Source: Cerioporus squamosus (Eukaryota > Basidiomycota > Agaricomycetes > Polyporales > Polyporaceae). From it: a stretch of DNA of 64,000 nucleotides. Numbering within the stretch: position 1 is the first letter of the stretch; the number at the start of each line of letters is the position of its first letter. Positions 1 to 12,637 of this stretch are shown piece after piece. Both the position numbers and the translations under genes were made by a program. The notes under the pieces were generated by a model. That model made no database searches. It was given only the letters and a program-made list of their open reading frames with translations, and was not told the origin of the DNA. The DNA is taken from contig JABYQS010000103.1 of assembly GCA_022592435.1 (NCBI GenBank), positions 62,001 through 126,000 of the forward strand, written 5' to 3'.

Positions 1-633
1 TCATCGACCATCACAACGGCGACTTCGTGATCTGGGAGTCCAACGCCATCCTGCTCTACCTTGTGGACAAGTACGACAAGGAGCACAAGGTCTCCGTTGC
101 CGACGAGAGGACAGATATACCATGCTCCAATGGCTCTTCTTCCAGGCGTCCGGCCAGGGGTACGTCGCAGTCCGACTTTGCGCAGCAGATCATACCGACT
201 CGAAGCTGACTAACGGTGATCTTCCAGCCCATACTACGGCCAGGTGTTCTGGTTCAAGAGCTCCCATCCCGAGCGTGTCCCGAGCGCAGTGGAGCGCTAC
301 CAGAACGAGATCCTCCGCGTGTTCGGGGTGCTCGACGGCGTCCTCGCCAAGCAGCCCTCGGGGTGGCTTGTCGGCGGGAAGCTCACTGTCGCCGACCTCT
401 CCTTCGTCATGTGGGACTTGCTCGCCACGACGGTCGCCTTGACGGACCGGACCGACGTGGACGTCGAGAAAACGTACCCCGCCTTCTATGCGTGAGTGGT
501 CGTGTTCCCGATCGACACTGACCTTTGCACTCGTACTGAAGCGACAGATTGACTTGGCAGATGGCACCAGAGGCTGCTCAGGCAAGCGTCGGTGGCTAAG
601 CTGCTCGAGGTCCGAGCGAGCCTCATGAAGTGA
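1..633 (+). CDS. Glutathione S-transferase, Ure2p-like, 5' end outside window
   Basis: Cytosolic GST that would conjugate glutathione to electrophiles or reduce peroxides. The window opens inside the N-terminal thioredoxin fold: the segment reading WESNAILLYLVDKYD holds the ES pair that binds the glutathione gamma-glutamyl group. The all-helical C-terminal domain follows (LQWLFFQASGQG, then the segment through TVADLSFVMWD, then WHQRLL). Exons run 1-159, 228-491 and 561-633, and the last two junctions are in frame (CAG GG/C and GC/A). The reading frame slips by one base near position 108, between ADE and the LQWLFF helix. No intron fits there, so this is either a one-base deletion in the assembly or a damaged gene. 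The fungal Ure2p/GTT class is inferred from the LQWLFFQASGQGPYYGQ-type helix. The first exon or exons are missing. Confidence 0.85.
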
Positions 634-1826
634 AGGTATTGTGCCGAGGCTCCTTGTGCAGTGCAGCGGCGATGGAGCTCGCACGCTGTACTATGCGTAT
701 GTTTGAAGGAGCAGGGTATCAACTGCTTTGGGGCACTACCTGGTACATTCGTCAGCCACCATATTGTAACACAACTTAGATGCAACCTTATATCGAGACG
801 ATACGCACCTTCACTTCGCACTGCACTCGCCTGAGCACATACACTCGGAGTTCAGCAGAGTGACGTATCCCGTATCCCAGAAGACGAACACGAAGATCGA
901 TCACAACGAGCATGATAAATAACGACGATGCTGCAAGCCGGACGACGAGGTACGTATGCGAACGCGTGCGGTGTGAGCAGGATACAAGCAGAGATGGCGC
1001 AAGAAGGGGGTTCGTTACAATACTAGTACTAGGTAGTGGGCAGTAGGGACGGCCCGGGTTATAGAGTAGGGCGGGAACAGTGGGGGAGAAGGCGGATATA
1101 ATGCACTGTAAGTGAGCCGTGAACGAGGTGGTATGAAACGTTGAAGTCACAGTACACGGACACGGTACGGGATACAGTAGGTATACGAGGTACGAAGGAG
1201 GGTGATATCCTGGGGACAGTCCAATGCGGAATGAAGCGGCCTGGAGAGAGGACAGTGGAAGGCATGAGCTTAGATTAATCGTGCAATGTCGTGAAAGACG
1301 AAGGGCGATGGGTGAGTCGGAACAGATGCAACGAGGGAAGACCGCATGAAACCATGAAGAGCCCAAATGAGAGGGACGAGCATCGAGAGAGGGTTAAATA
1401 CATTGCAGGATGGATCGTTGGATATGAAGCGTATTATTTGGGGGGTGAAGGACTTAAGACTTGAGCGTCGGCGTGCCGTAGCGCTTGAGAACGGGTGGGG
1501 GACTCCCTGGCGACAGAAATTTGAAAGACGCGAGCGGCAGCGGTCGAGACTCGGTATAAATACAAACGACGGAACTTCTATCCACAACGTGCGACATCCC
1601 GGCGTATCGCGCCTATACGCATCTACGGGAATAAGCAACAATGAGCACAACGCGCAGCCGCATCAAGCGAAAACGAACACGAACCAGTCTCCGCATAAAT
1701 AGCCCACATCCCAACAAACACGCACGTCGAAGCCCGTCTTCACCTCCCAACACCGACAGCAGACGTCCCCCAACTTGCAAGTTGGGCAAAACCGCCACGG
1801 CAGCATGAAGCGAGATCGCCCACGCA
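634..1826. other. Intergenic, no gene seen
   Basis: The region lies between the convergent 3' ends of the GST and the following minus-strand gene. Open frames are short and show no protein-like composition. A TATAAATA element is at 1555-1562 on the plus strand, but no convincing coding region follows it. Confidence 0.5.
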
Positions 1827-4800
1827 TCACCGAATGCGCCAGCCCCCGTCGCCCTTCCTGTTCACCCTCACACCCCCAAAGCCCTCCCGCACGACGAGCC
1901 ACAGCGCCGTGCTCGACACCACATCCTTGATCTCCTCCGCCGTCAGAATCAGGCCCTCCGACCCAGGCGCGCCCGCGCCGTTCCCCCCTCCCTGGTCCTT
2001 CCCGCCAAAGAAGTTCTTCACCGCACTCTTGCCCGTGCCGCTGCCCGCCCCGCCGTTCGCCGTGCCCGGGCGCGACTCGTCCGCATACGTCGCGGGCCGC
2101 GCGACGCCTGCGGGCGTGAGCACGCGCTTCCGCACGTTCACGCGCTCGACCTCGATGTCCGGCAGCGGGAACGGCACCTTGAGCAGCGCGACGACCTTCG
2201 GGTGGTGCGGGGTCGGCACGACGCCCGCGACCTTCACGCGCGCCGTGCTGGCCCCGCTGCTGCCGGGGTGGGCCGGTAGGCGCGAGGGCGACAGCCTGCG
2301 CACGACAAGCGTGCACGTCCACGGGGTCTCCGAGTCTTCTGGGTCGCTCTCGTCGCCGTCGTTCTCCGTAGTCGTTGTCGGGCTCGGCTTCTGATGATCC
2401 TCGTCCGACGTCGCGGTCGTCACGCTCGCGGCTGCGCCGCCCGGAGACACCGATCTGTGCGAGTCCAGGGACCGACGCGTGTCGGCAGCAGCCACGGAGC
2501 GGCGCTTCGCCTTCTTTGTGTTCGGGGCGTCGTCGACGACCACCTGCTGCTGATGTAGGGACGATGTCGACTGCGCCGCAGAGGACGTAGCGATGCTGTG
2601 CCGTTTCGAACGGACGTTGTGCTCGTCGTCGACCGTGCCGTCCCTCCGGCTCCGACGCTTCTTGGTGCTCCGGGCCCACTCGAAGCGCACCTCGACCAAG
2701 TTCTCTACTGCGCCTGTGCCTGCCCCGACCATGGTTCCCGTGCGCGCCTGGAACTTGTCCTTCATCCCGCCGAGAAGGGACTCGGGCGTGCCCTTGAGCC
2801 ATCTCCGAACGACCCAGACGTACTTCGTCGGCCGGCCGCGCGGGGGGTATGTCTGTGAACTGAGCGCAGGCTGGATGCCAAGGATGGGCGGCTGCAGGAA
2901 CACGCTGTCACGAGGACCCGCGGACGGAGGAGGCTCAGTACCTGATGCACTAGGTGAGTGGCCGGTGATGTTCAGGTTCCCACCGAGCAGCAGCGATGAC
3001 CGGCGAGCTACGCGCTCTTCTGTGGGGGGTAGGGGCGTCTCGGGATGATGAGGAGAAGGTGGTTGGGCGTTGATCGGTGGTAGCGGCGATGGGGGATAGG
3101 CGGGAGAGCCAGTTGGAGACTCAGCGCGACGCTTGAAGAGTTTGCCGAAGAACTTCTTCGCGCCGGGGGTATTCCTGGGCGTCGAGGGCGTGAGGGGGGT
3201 TGCAGGCGCGACCGCGGGGGTCACAGGGGCAGGGGAATGCGGCATCTCGTCAGATGTGAGTGAGAGCGCCGAGGAAGTCGGTGTGTGAGTGCCATGTGCA
3301 AAATCAGTACTTCTGCGGGGAGTGTTCTCGTCGGGTAGAGAGTTCGGAGCCAGATTGGGTGAATGCCCTGGGAGCAGTGTAGGATTACCGCCCTCGCCCC
3401 ACACCTCGATGGGTTCCAGCACAGCGAGGCCGATCACCTCGAGGCCTCGTTTCTGGAATTTGGCCACTTTTGCGTCCGTTCCGGCGTCAACAATAACGTT
3501 TGTCAGAACGCTGTGGGCTTGCAGGTTGTAGAGAGGAATGATCATGCGCCGGCCAGAAGATGTTGTGGATGTGGATGCGACTGACGAGATAGAAGCCGAG
3601 GAGTAGGAGGAATACATAGACACGTCGGAGCGATTGGAGCTTGTCCGCGTGAGCTGCATCTCGGACGCGCCGTCATCCACTTCCGGTCCCAGGGAAGGAT
3701 CACGAGAGCGACGGCCGCTCGACGAACGGTTCAGATCCCGGTTGCTCGGAGGAACAAGCTGCACCTGTAGGTTGAGGGGGTGGTTCGTTTTCGATGGGGG
3801 TGGTCGTACGACGATGAAAGACTGTGGGGACATGGTCAGCTATGCATGGATGGAGGAATGGAACACAGGAAACGCGGATCTTAAGACGAAATGCCAGCGT
3901 CATTATAATATATGAGACCTGCCTCGATGGACATTCAGAAACTAGGGGGTCGCCATCATTGCGCAGCGGTATACAACGAGCTGCGGCGTATTGCACTCAT
4001 ATCTCGACATGCTGCGCGATCCAACAAGACCAGCCGAACCTCAATGAATGAGGCGCGCAATCGGAGCAATTCCTGACAAGTCCGTATACCCCCACATATA
4101 GCGCCGCTGAGATGCACCGCGTCTTCGACCACAGTTCGGGCACAGCAAGAACGCCCAGGGCAGTTGCGATCTGCTAACCAGTGCATGACGTTCAATATTG
4201 AGGACGGGCGCGATGTTGCACCGCGCCACGGCTCGGTAGGTTTTGATATCCACCTCCCGGAGCTGATTGGACGGAAGGGAACGGGGGATGGCAGACATGG
4301 GCTGCTGCTATCCGCGCGACCCCGCGCATGGAAGCACTGTGAGGAACCCATTCTGGGAATGTGGTACGAGGTGCACAGAGGCGGGGACGATGCCGGAGCT
4401 CTCACAAAGACGCATACATAGACGCGCAATGTGGAGATCCCTGCACACGTCTTGCTCGGGGAGTGCAGGATGCCTCTATGCCATAGCGGCCACGCTACTC
4501 CCCTGCTGTCGCCCGAAGGTGTCCTTGCAGCAACAGAGGAGAACGGGAACGAACAGCGGGCAGCCACGGTTGCGCGATGGTTCCCACCACCAAGGGTGGC
4601 AAAGCCTTGCGCTCTCTCGTTGTTACACGGTTTCGCCAACGGGTACGCAAAGTCGCGCTCTTCTTTGCGCACACCATGGCGCACCCAGCAATCGCAACAC
4701 CACGCAGAAATGCGAGGATACTGACCTCGTTCGACCTCTCCTTCTTCTTCTTCACTCCATGCTCGTCTACGGCCATGTCTTCGTCGTCCTTGGGTGTCGG

Positions 4801-4899
4801 GGACTGGGTGAGCTGCTTGTCGGATTCCTGGTGAGGCGGGGACTTGTCGTTGCCAATCTGCAGGGCGGAAGGCAGAAAGGAGGAGATTGAGGAAAGCAT
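1827..4899 (-). CDS. Conserved basidiomycete protein of unknown function, low complexity, 904-nt intron
   Basis: Two-exon gene read from 4899 to 1827. Exon 1 (4899-4726) gives 58 residues from MLSSISSFLPSAL to the basic stretch GVKKKKERSNE. Exon 2 (3821-1827) starts SFIVVRPPPSK. The junction GAG/gtcagt...ccccacag/TCT is exactly in frame, giving about 722 residues. An apparent ATG start at 3833 lies inside the acceptor site and is not the real start. Exon 2 holds a short conserved-looking core (RRMIIPLYNLQAH, then VDAGTDAKVAKFQKRGLEVI, roughly residues 145-205). Long Ser/Pro/Thr-rich disordered segments follow, with a second ordered block near GRPTKYVWVVRRWLKGT. I recall similar N-terminal and core segments in Agaricomycete hypothetical proteins, but I know no function. 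No signal peptide or membrane segment is visible. Confidence 0.75.
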
Positions 4900-7087
4900 C
4901 GGAATCAGATGAGATGGAGGGCTTCAAGTAGTGGTAGGTAACAGACTCCTTGCCGCTCACTCGGTACTGCGTCATATGAGCGCCTCCCCGGCACACGCCC
5001 TTACCCAATCGCATTTACGCACGTCCTCGGCGACCGCTCCTTTCTTTCTTCAACACTTCCACCCGCCGCTGTCCGTGGTTGCTGTCATGGGCATTTTTCA
5101 CTCGATGATGGACTCGCGATAGATGCACCGTGTCGTGCTCGTTATCTGATGGCGCTGGGCAGTGGACGACCAGGGAACGCTGCGCAAGCACCTCGGCAAG
5201 CCCGGGACCTCTGTTTCAGCTCTGCTTACCTCCCGACCCCCCGATCGCGGCGGGCTCGCCACCAGTCTCTTTCAGCATTCTCTCTCCAAGTGCCCCTCAG
5301 ATATGCTGCCTTTTGTCATCCACACCCGGGAGTGCACGATCGACGGCGGCGGCGATACAGGGGGCGCCCAACCGCCCACACTCGTCCACACCGCGATGGG
5401 TCTCACTCAGTCTGCATTCTTCTGCAATCTTTCCGAACTCGAAGCACTCCCCTCCAACAGCTTCGCGCAGCAACGGCCGCAGCGCCCGGACGACATCGTC
5501 TGCACCGGCGCGATCCTGTCGCGTGGGATCGCGGCCTCTGCCAAGAACGCTTTTGATCGTCGTATGCGTCGACGTCGGCAAGCTCCTCGGTGGTCCGGGA
5601 GCTGTCTTGATTCCGTGGTCCCGGTGCAGCCCGGCTGGCCAACCTTGGCCAGCTACCTCGACGCCTCTCGACGCCAAGGTTGAAAGTTATGTACACGGTG
5701 GAAGTTGGGCACCGAGGGAGTCCGTGTCAAGGCATTGACTCAGCATAAGTAACTCGTCCGGAGGCAGCTCCGAGTTGCATGAGATAGTGCATCCTAGCTG
5801 GGTGTGCGCTCAAGAGGAGGTCGGTGAGTTCGTCCGAGACGTCTAGATGAAGCTGCGGCGGTCGCGGCGCGCACTCCGTACCATCTACATGCAAGTACCG
5901 TACAGTGCCAATTCACTCCTCGAGCATTTCACTGAATCCGGGAGCTGCTCTCGATTGATGTTATGCCCGCACTGTGACATCCGCTTGCGTCGGGATCGCA
6001 ATGGCCCTCAATGGATAGACCCAATCTGGAGCACATCCAGGCGCCCTGCTGGATGCAGGCTACACGCTACATAGCTGTCGGTACGTCTGCAGAGTCCACC
6101 CAGGAACGATGTGCAGAGCACATTCGGTTATGTTTGACGTTATAACTCCCGGACACGCCGGACGATCGGACTACCAGGCTGAGGCTAACTCGGTGCACAG
6201 CCACTGGAGTAGGTCCTCGCAAGTAGCATGCTTGTGAGTGCACTCACTAAGATCCATAGCATGTATCACGCTGCAGTCACTGTCATCTTTTGTCTGTACT
6301 TTGCTGGAACTGTGTGTCCGATGGACACCGCGTCGGTGAGATACTCCGGTCAACGTCACGTCTACTACATACTTACTATTACTTAGCAAATACTCTCTTG
6401 GAACTAGATCGCAGTCGACATAGCCGACATTGAAAGCATCGTGCTCTCGGTCATTCCGCAGCACGTTCAGAAAATAACGGCTGCTGTAACATCGGCAACT
6501 TTCGACGATGCACAGTACACACTCAATTTCGAGTCGAATCCCACCGGTTACCACTGAACTCAACCGGGCCCGGAGACTGGGGCCAAGGCCCAAGGTCGAC
6601 GACTGCGATCAGCAATTGCAACACGCCGATATACTGTACACCGTCGAAACTCGCCCGCATTATTATTGAGTCCATGGGCGGTGGGCGGCGAGCTGCGTAG
6701 CATGAACACCGGTAGGAGAGTCGGTACAGATCCTCCGGTTATGAAGGTACCCGAGTGCCGGAGTGTGGTTTGGTTGAGCTGAAGGGCGTCTGCGGCGATC
6801 TACGGCCGCGGCTACGGTACACTGTAATACTGGCCAAGCTTCCAACCTCTTCGACTCCCCTGCGGAGGGCGGTGTCAGCGCGCACCGAAGACTCTCGGTT
6901 CGGACGACGGCGGCGTTGCTGACCTGGAGCGGCGGGCTGGTAGTGACCGTCTGGCTGCTGCGATCACCCTGGAGTCCACGACGCTCACTTGAAACTCCTC
7001 CGGGCTACATACTTACAGGATTTTACTGCGCAGCCCACACGTTCAATACAGCAGGTCCAACTGTAACGTCACGAAAGACCGCCCAAT
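4900..7087. other. Intergenic, only unsupported open frames
   Basis: The stretch holds several overlapping open frames, the longest at 5162-5683 (+) and 5130-5738 (+). They have no recognisable motif, and frames overlap on both strands in the same GC-rich block, as expected for chance open frames. I see no RNA gene and no transposon ends. Confidence 0.45.
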
Positions 7088-8472
7088 TCACGCTTTCGAC
7101 ACCTTGATGACGATCTTCCTGACGTGCTGCTGCTGCGCCTGGTACTCGTACGCCTCGCGGAGGTGCTCAAATGCGGACACTCTGTCGATGACCGGCCGCA
7201 GATTGGCAGCCGTGATGAGGCGATCCATGCCTATAAAGCTACGAGGGGACACGTGAGGGATCAGTGCGTGTTCGCACCGGCCTGAGCATGTGCACCGTGA
7301 CCAGACCGCGCAGTCACTTGGTGCGAGAGCCGATGAGGTTGCTGCGCAGCTGAACCGACTTCCCCAGGATGAGCAGCGGGAGGCGGCTCAAGTCTACCTT
7401 GGCCTCTTGGGAATATTGCTGACAAGGCATCTGTTGTCAGAGCCGATATGGATTTCTTGCCTGAGGGGAGAGACCTACACCAGCGATGAAGCCGATAATC
7501 TGGACGGTGCCACCGTAGCGGACACAGTTGTCGGACTTTAGGAGCGTCTGGGGTCTGCCCACATCGATGACATGGTCCACGCCTCGGCCCTTAGTCTGTT
7601 GGCAGAGTCCTCGTCAGCCCCCCTCTCCCAGGCAGCCTTGTCACTAGAACTCCACTCACAAGCTTCAGCACCTCGGCGTCCCAGCCCCGTGTTGGGCGCC
7701 GAGCCTCTTTGCGACCTCCAGCTTCTGGTTGGACGACAATATTCCGGTGACCGACGCCCCAGAGGCAGCGGTGAGTTGGAGGGCAAAGATCGATACACCT
7801 CCGGTGCCCTGGACGAGGACCGTGTCCCCTCCCTTGAGCGAGTTCGTGCCGATGAGTGTGGAGTAGCCCGTCAGCGCGGTGCTCCGGAATACGGACTAGG
7901 GCCTACAACCCGAATGTTCAAGTTCAGCCGACATCTATCAGCGAGGGCGATAGGGAGACAAGGTGGAGGCGGGCTTACGTGAGCAGGAAGGACCTTGTAC
8001 TCTGTCAAGACTCCGTCGATGGCCCCTCCGAGACGTCTCCAAACAGATCGTCGGTGGCGAAGTTGGAGCAGACCCGCTCGCCGAGCTGCCAGCCTGTGAC
8101 GTCTTCCCCGAGAGCGATGATCTCCCCGGCCATGTCGGAGCCCGGGACCAGGTTCTCCTTTTGCTGGAAAGGGAATTCGCCTTTGGCGACGGTAAGGTCG
8201 CCGTACTGGACAATGCGCGCAAGTACGTGGTCAGAACTGGCCGGGAGTAGGGACACTGACAGGGGAGACAGTACTTACCTGAAGAGACACGGCTTGGACC
8301 TTCACGAGGACTTGAGTCGACTTAAGCTTCGGAATGAGAGCCTCGACGAGCGTGAGGATGTGGAAGCCGTCCGCCTTCAGCGTGACAGTTAACGATATTG
8401 CCAGCGGCGAAGCGAGAGCGACACACTCACCTTGGGGAGACGATGCTCGCGAGTGGTGTGCGGGACGGCCAT
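7088..8472 (-). pseudogene. Decayed MDR-superfamily oxidoreductase (paralogue of the intact gene at 17281)
   Basis: Read from 8472 to 7088, the whole length of an MDR (GroES-like, zinc-independent quinone-oxidoreductase/alcohol-dehydrogenase type) enzyme can be followed. Landmarks are the 14-codon first exon, FHILTLVEALIPKLKST, YGDLTVAKGEFPF, the LVPGSDMAGEI motif, the nucleotide-binding LVQGTGGVSIFALQL segment, GVDHVIDVG, and the C-terminal FEHLREAYEYQ. Compared with the intact paralogue, three internal deletions of about 25, 35 and 22 bases each break the frame (near 8025, 7900 and 7690). Residual GT-AG introns remain recognisable. At least two, after the SLQ codons at 8279 and inside the KLTKGRGVDHV segment, have no counterpart in the intact copy. 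Three independent out-of-frame deletions make a sequencing artefact unlikely. It should give no functional enzyme. Confidence 0.88.
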
Positions 8473-10122
8473 ACTTGCGTTCGTTCAGTTGGATTGACCA
8501 TGCTACGGTGAACGGCCGATGGGCAGAGGCTGCTGTCGGGCACCCCATCATAACGTGTTTAAGTCTGTATGCAGATCTGTAGGCTTCTATTGTCCGTGTC
8601 GAAGCCATAAGAAGTCGTTCGATAAGACTCCTTCGCGAGGCCGTATGTGAAGGGTAGTACCGATGATGTATAAGCCGGCAAGTATCACGGGTCGCATGCC
8701 TGGAGTTCTTCTGACCGAACTGTGAGTTATGTCACCTGTGGTGGTTATTCTTCTCAGTCTTGTGAGCTTCTCGCGACGCCGATACTTTGGAAGGCGCTCA
8801 CAACGACCGTGTCCTGCGGTACCATCTGTCAGCATCCGTTGAATTTCGAGACGGATAAGCCTTGTCTTCCATACGCCTTGATGACTTGGTCACCACTGAA
8901 AGGGCATTGAAAGCGCAACACACCGAGGACGCTTCCGCACTTCCATGAACAGGGAAAGTTGAGGTACGCGCTCTCCTTGTCGTCCCATTGCAAGTTCCAT
9001 GGTGCCGGTTCCAGGGTTGCATAGTCTTTCCCGAGGGGATGGGGGTCGGGCGACGTCTGCCGACAGAGGTGCTGACTACGGGGCGATAACTGTGGTCGGG
9101 TTTCACCAGACGAGCTGCAGAGTCATAGACTGCTGTGGATATGTTCGTTAGCCTTCCGCGCTTCTCACTCGCGGGGTAGGCTCACATTGACCGTGTCCCG
9201 CCGTGCCAACCACCGCTTCCATTTGTCAGCGGTCAAGAGGGATTACGATGGTAGCATGGTGGTCCGCACAACGTCCGCATGAGGTGACTCGATGCCGGCC
9301 AGTATGGCGACGCTCTACTACAAGTGGTTGAGTGCATAATCGCTATTTTCCAGACGGCGAGTCCCATCTTGGCAATTCGACGCACCTCACGCAATGTAGT
9401 GGGTCCTATCACCACAGGACCGTAGACTCCAGATCCTGAGACGCTTTGGTGCCCTAAACGCGTACTATGTACCCGCTTTGCGACATAAACGACCATGCTG
9501 CTCTTGGGCTGTTGGCCGCAGGAGCACAGAGGTCTCTTGAGTACCCTATTCCCATGAAGTCTTCGGATGGAGCTCACCTGCAGCTTTCGGATCGCCTAGC
9601 CGTGCCGTCAACCTCGCGAACAGAGGCTGTTACAGGTTATCTTGTCTATGCAAAGATGACTTCCACGATGACTTCCATACCGGCACCATTTCCGAGAACT
9701 GAAGCTGAGACAGAGACTAACCGCCTTGTCCGAGGTGCAATCCCTACTCCGCTCTCTTGATGTTCGCATGCAGCATTCAACGCTCACCATCATGGGGCAC
9801 GAGGATCGTTCACTGCAGGTCTCCAGAATATACGCGCGCAGGCGCGAGGACTCGTCCCGTGTTGCTGGATAGACTATAGTATTCGCTTTTGACAGCCAAC
9901 AGATGAAGAGAACATTCACGCGTGGAAACTGTGACAACCAGCTTGACGAGGTCATCTCGGGGCGAGATGATGGCAGAAGGCAAAGTACGACGCCCTCAGC
10001 GCCCTCGTCACCGCAGCTGACGCCGTACAGGTTTCCTCCTCACCACCACCACGGCCAGTCTCCCCTGCTCCTGGGTCTTCATTGCGCCCAGTCATCCGCC
10101 GCCTCGCTCGCAGGCTGCTACG
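8473..10122. other. Intergenic, no gene seen
   Basis: About 1.65 kb without a supportable gene. Two short stretches resemble each other loosely (8790-8830 and 9180-9228, both containing a variant of GACCGTGTCC followed by CATTTGTCAG or CATCTGTCAG). They may be remnants of an old duplication. Nothing else stands out. Confidence 0.4.
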
Positions 10123-12637
10123 ATGGCCTCCCAGTACCTCCCCACGCCGGCCTTCGCTGCGCCAGCACCGTCCGACACGTCCATGCCGGAGGAAGAAGAG
10201 TACTACTCGTCCTGGTCGCTCTTCCTCGTTTGCGGTCTCCTGGTCCTCTCACTATGGACGTCTTACTACCTCCAAATTAAGCGCATACGCGCTATCCATG
10301 AAACACTGGTCGCTATCGTTGCGGGGATGTTTGTGGGCTTGGTCGTTCGGCTGGCGCCCGGAACGATGATACGGGACATGTTGGTGAGTGCATTTTACAA
10401 TTCACTCGCATCCTGACAGCATACGCGGGGTTGCTGGGCTATGTTATAAGTTGCAATGGAGCTATTGCGCGATGCTCTTCGCCTCTGGCGCGGTCGGCGT
10501 AAGGAGGGCGAGTTGGGCTTGTGCGGACCCGCCCTTGCGGGGTCTCGTACAGGAACCGTGCGCCTATGTCGCAGAATGGCATGTCATCGGAGACAAGCAG
10601 GGAAGCCTGCTATGTAGCTTGGAGGGTGGCTAATGACCGTCTTATCATCTTTCCGGTCGTGTTACCCAGTGTGCGTCGGCTGAACACGACCTTCGTTTCT
10701 AGACATTCAAGCATACGCTGTTCTTCAATCTGCTCCTCCCACCAATCATACTCAACTCGGGATATGAATTGAAGCAAGAAAACTTCTTCCGGAATTTCGG
10801 TTCGATCCTCGTGTTCGCCTTCATGGGCACATTCATATCGGCCGTCGGTGTGGGGTGTGTACTTTCGCTTCGCTCTCCCAACCAAGGGCAGGACTCATCA
10901 CGGACAGTTTAGGGTGATTGTGTTCATATGGTCCTCGCTAGGGCTGGAATCGCTGGGCCTCAGTCTGGTTGAGTGTCTGATTTTTGGGTCTACACTCTCC
11001 GCTACAGACCCAGTCACCATCCTCGCCATATTCAACCAGTACAAAGTCGATCCCAAACTCTATACGGTAATCTTTGGCGAGTCACTCCTGAACGATGCTG
11101 TCAGTATCGTCATGTACGAGTGAGTACGAACTACCCTTTCGTCGTGCTGGCCCGGTCCTCACGCCTGTTCAGGACGCTCTCACAATTCCACGGCTCCGAC
11201 TTCTCTGTCTCGCACCTGTTTCACGGTACCGGGATCTTCTTGCTTTCGTTCGGCTCATCCATGGTGCTTGGCGTCGTCTTCGGCCTCGCCATGTCCCTCA
11301 TCCTCAAGCACTCCTCGCTGTCGCTATATCCGTCAATTGAGACGTGCCTCGTTTCTCTCTGCGCGTACATGTGCTACTTCTTCTCAAATGGGCTGTCAAT
11401 GTCTGGGATCGTCTCCCTCCTGTTCTGCGGCATCACTCTCAAGCATTACGCATACCACACGATGTCGCGGCGCACCCAACGCGCTACGAAGTACATCTTC
11501 TCCACACTCGCGCAGCTCTCCGAGAACTTCATCTTCATCTACCTCGGCCTCTCCCTATTCACCAGCCCTCCATCCTCCGCGAAGGTCACGAGCTACTTCA
11601 AGCCCCTCTTCATCATCGTTACGACGGTTGCAGTCGTCTTCACGCGTTACGCTGCGGTCTTCCCTCTGTCAGAGATGATCAACCTCTTCCATCGACATGC
11701 ACGCGGCCAGCGCCAGGAGGAGCTACCCCATTCGTACCAGATGATGCTCTTTTGGGCGGGTCTTCGTGGAGCCGTAGGTGTCGCCCTCGCTGCAGGCTTC
11801 AAGGGCGAAAACGCACAGTCCATGAGGACTACTGTGCTTGTCGTCGTCGTCCTGACTGTGGTTGTCTTCGGAGGCACCACAGCGCGCATGCTCGAAGTTC
11901 TCGGCATCCGCACAGGCGTGGAGGACGATGAAGCGAGCAGCAGCGACGAAGAGGAGGATATCCGTAATCAATACTTCAGGCGCTCGGGCAGATGGTCCTC
12001 GCGGTACGTGGACGACGATGGGCTCCTCGGGGCACCTCAGACACGCATGGGACGCGTTGGCACGATCTACAGCGAGCCGACAAACTACAACCACCACGCG
12101 CTGAATTACCCCGCATCGGGTCCTCTGTCGAACAATACGATATTCTCGGCAGCCTCGTCGGAGTCATACGACTCCGATGGCGGGGAGGTCCTTCCACTCG
12201 CGCCGACAGTAGCCGAAGGGTCGAGCGGCAGGCGCAAGTCGCGCGACGGCGCGGCGGTGCCTGCGAATGGAGAGGACGGCAAGTGGTTCCAAACGCTCGA
12301 CGAACGCTACCTCCTCCCGCTGTTCTCGAACGCGACAGCGAGCCGTTCATTCCATGCGCGGAAGGCGCGCAAGTCAAACGTCGCTTCGCCCGCTGCTGGT
12401 AGCGCGAGCGGGAGCAGATTCGGCACTCCGGGGGAGACAGACGATGAGCTGGACGACGGGCCCGAGGTCGACTTAACGCGCTCCCCTGGGTACCGTAGTG
12501 CGCAGAGCGGGGGCGGGTCCGGGACCCATCATCCGTTCCCTCCGACTCCTGGCGTCATGGACGAAAGCAGGACGGAGCGGGGGCTGGCGAGCCCGATGAT
12601 GAGGAGAGACAGTGAGCCACGGGACCGGGAGTCGTGA
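10123..12637 (+). CDS. Na+(K+)/H+ exchanger, NHX/NHE (CPA1) family
   Basis: Intracellular-type sodium/proton antiporter, expected in endosomal, trans-Golgi or vacuolar membranes, where it sets luminal pH and cation content. Exons 10123-10383, 10703-10854, 10913-11119 and 11173-12637 join in frame to 694 residues. The family signature is clear. The amiloride-site region reads [17 protein letters not shown]. The core motif is [18 protein letters not shown], holding the TDP of the transport site, followed by [16 protein letters not shown] with the conserved ND. A later helix reads [14 protein letters not shown]. About 11-12 hydrophobic segments are visible. The C-terminal tail (about residue 440 on) is acidic, Ser-rich and probably cytosolic, ending SEPRDRES. 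The first intron is 319 nt; the others are 52-58 nt. Closest known relatives are yeast Nhx1 and animal NHE6/7/9. Confidence 0.93.

Noticed and set aside
1663..2802. 379-codon minus-strand frame
   Set aside because: It is a shadow of the conserved protein on the same strand in another frame, with Arg/Gly/Ala composition typical of an out-of-frame GC-rich read.
5130..5738. Long overlapping open frames on both strands
   Set aside because: No motif, no clear start context or introns, and competing frames on both strands of a GC-rich block; they look like chance ORFs.
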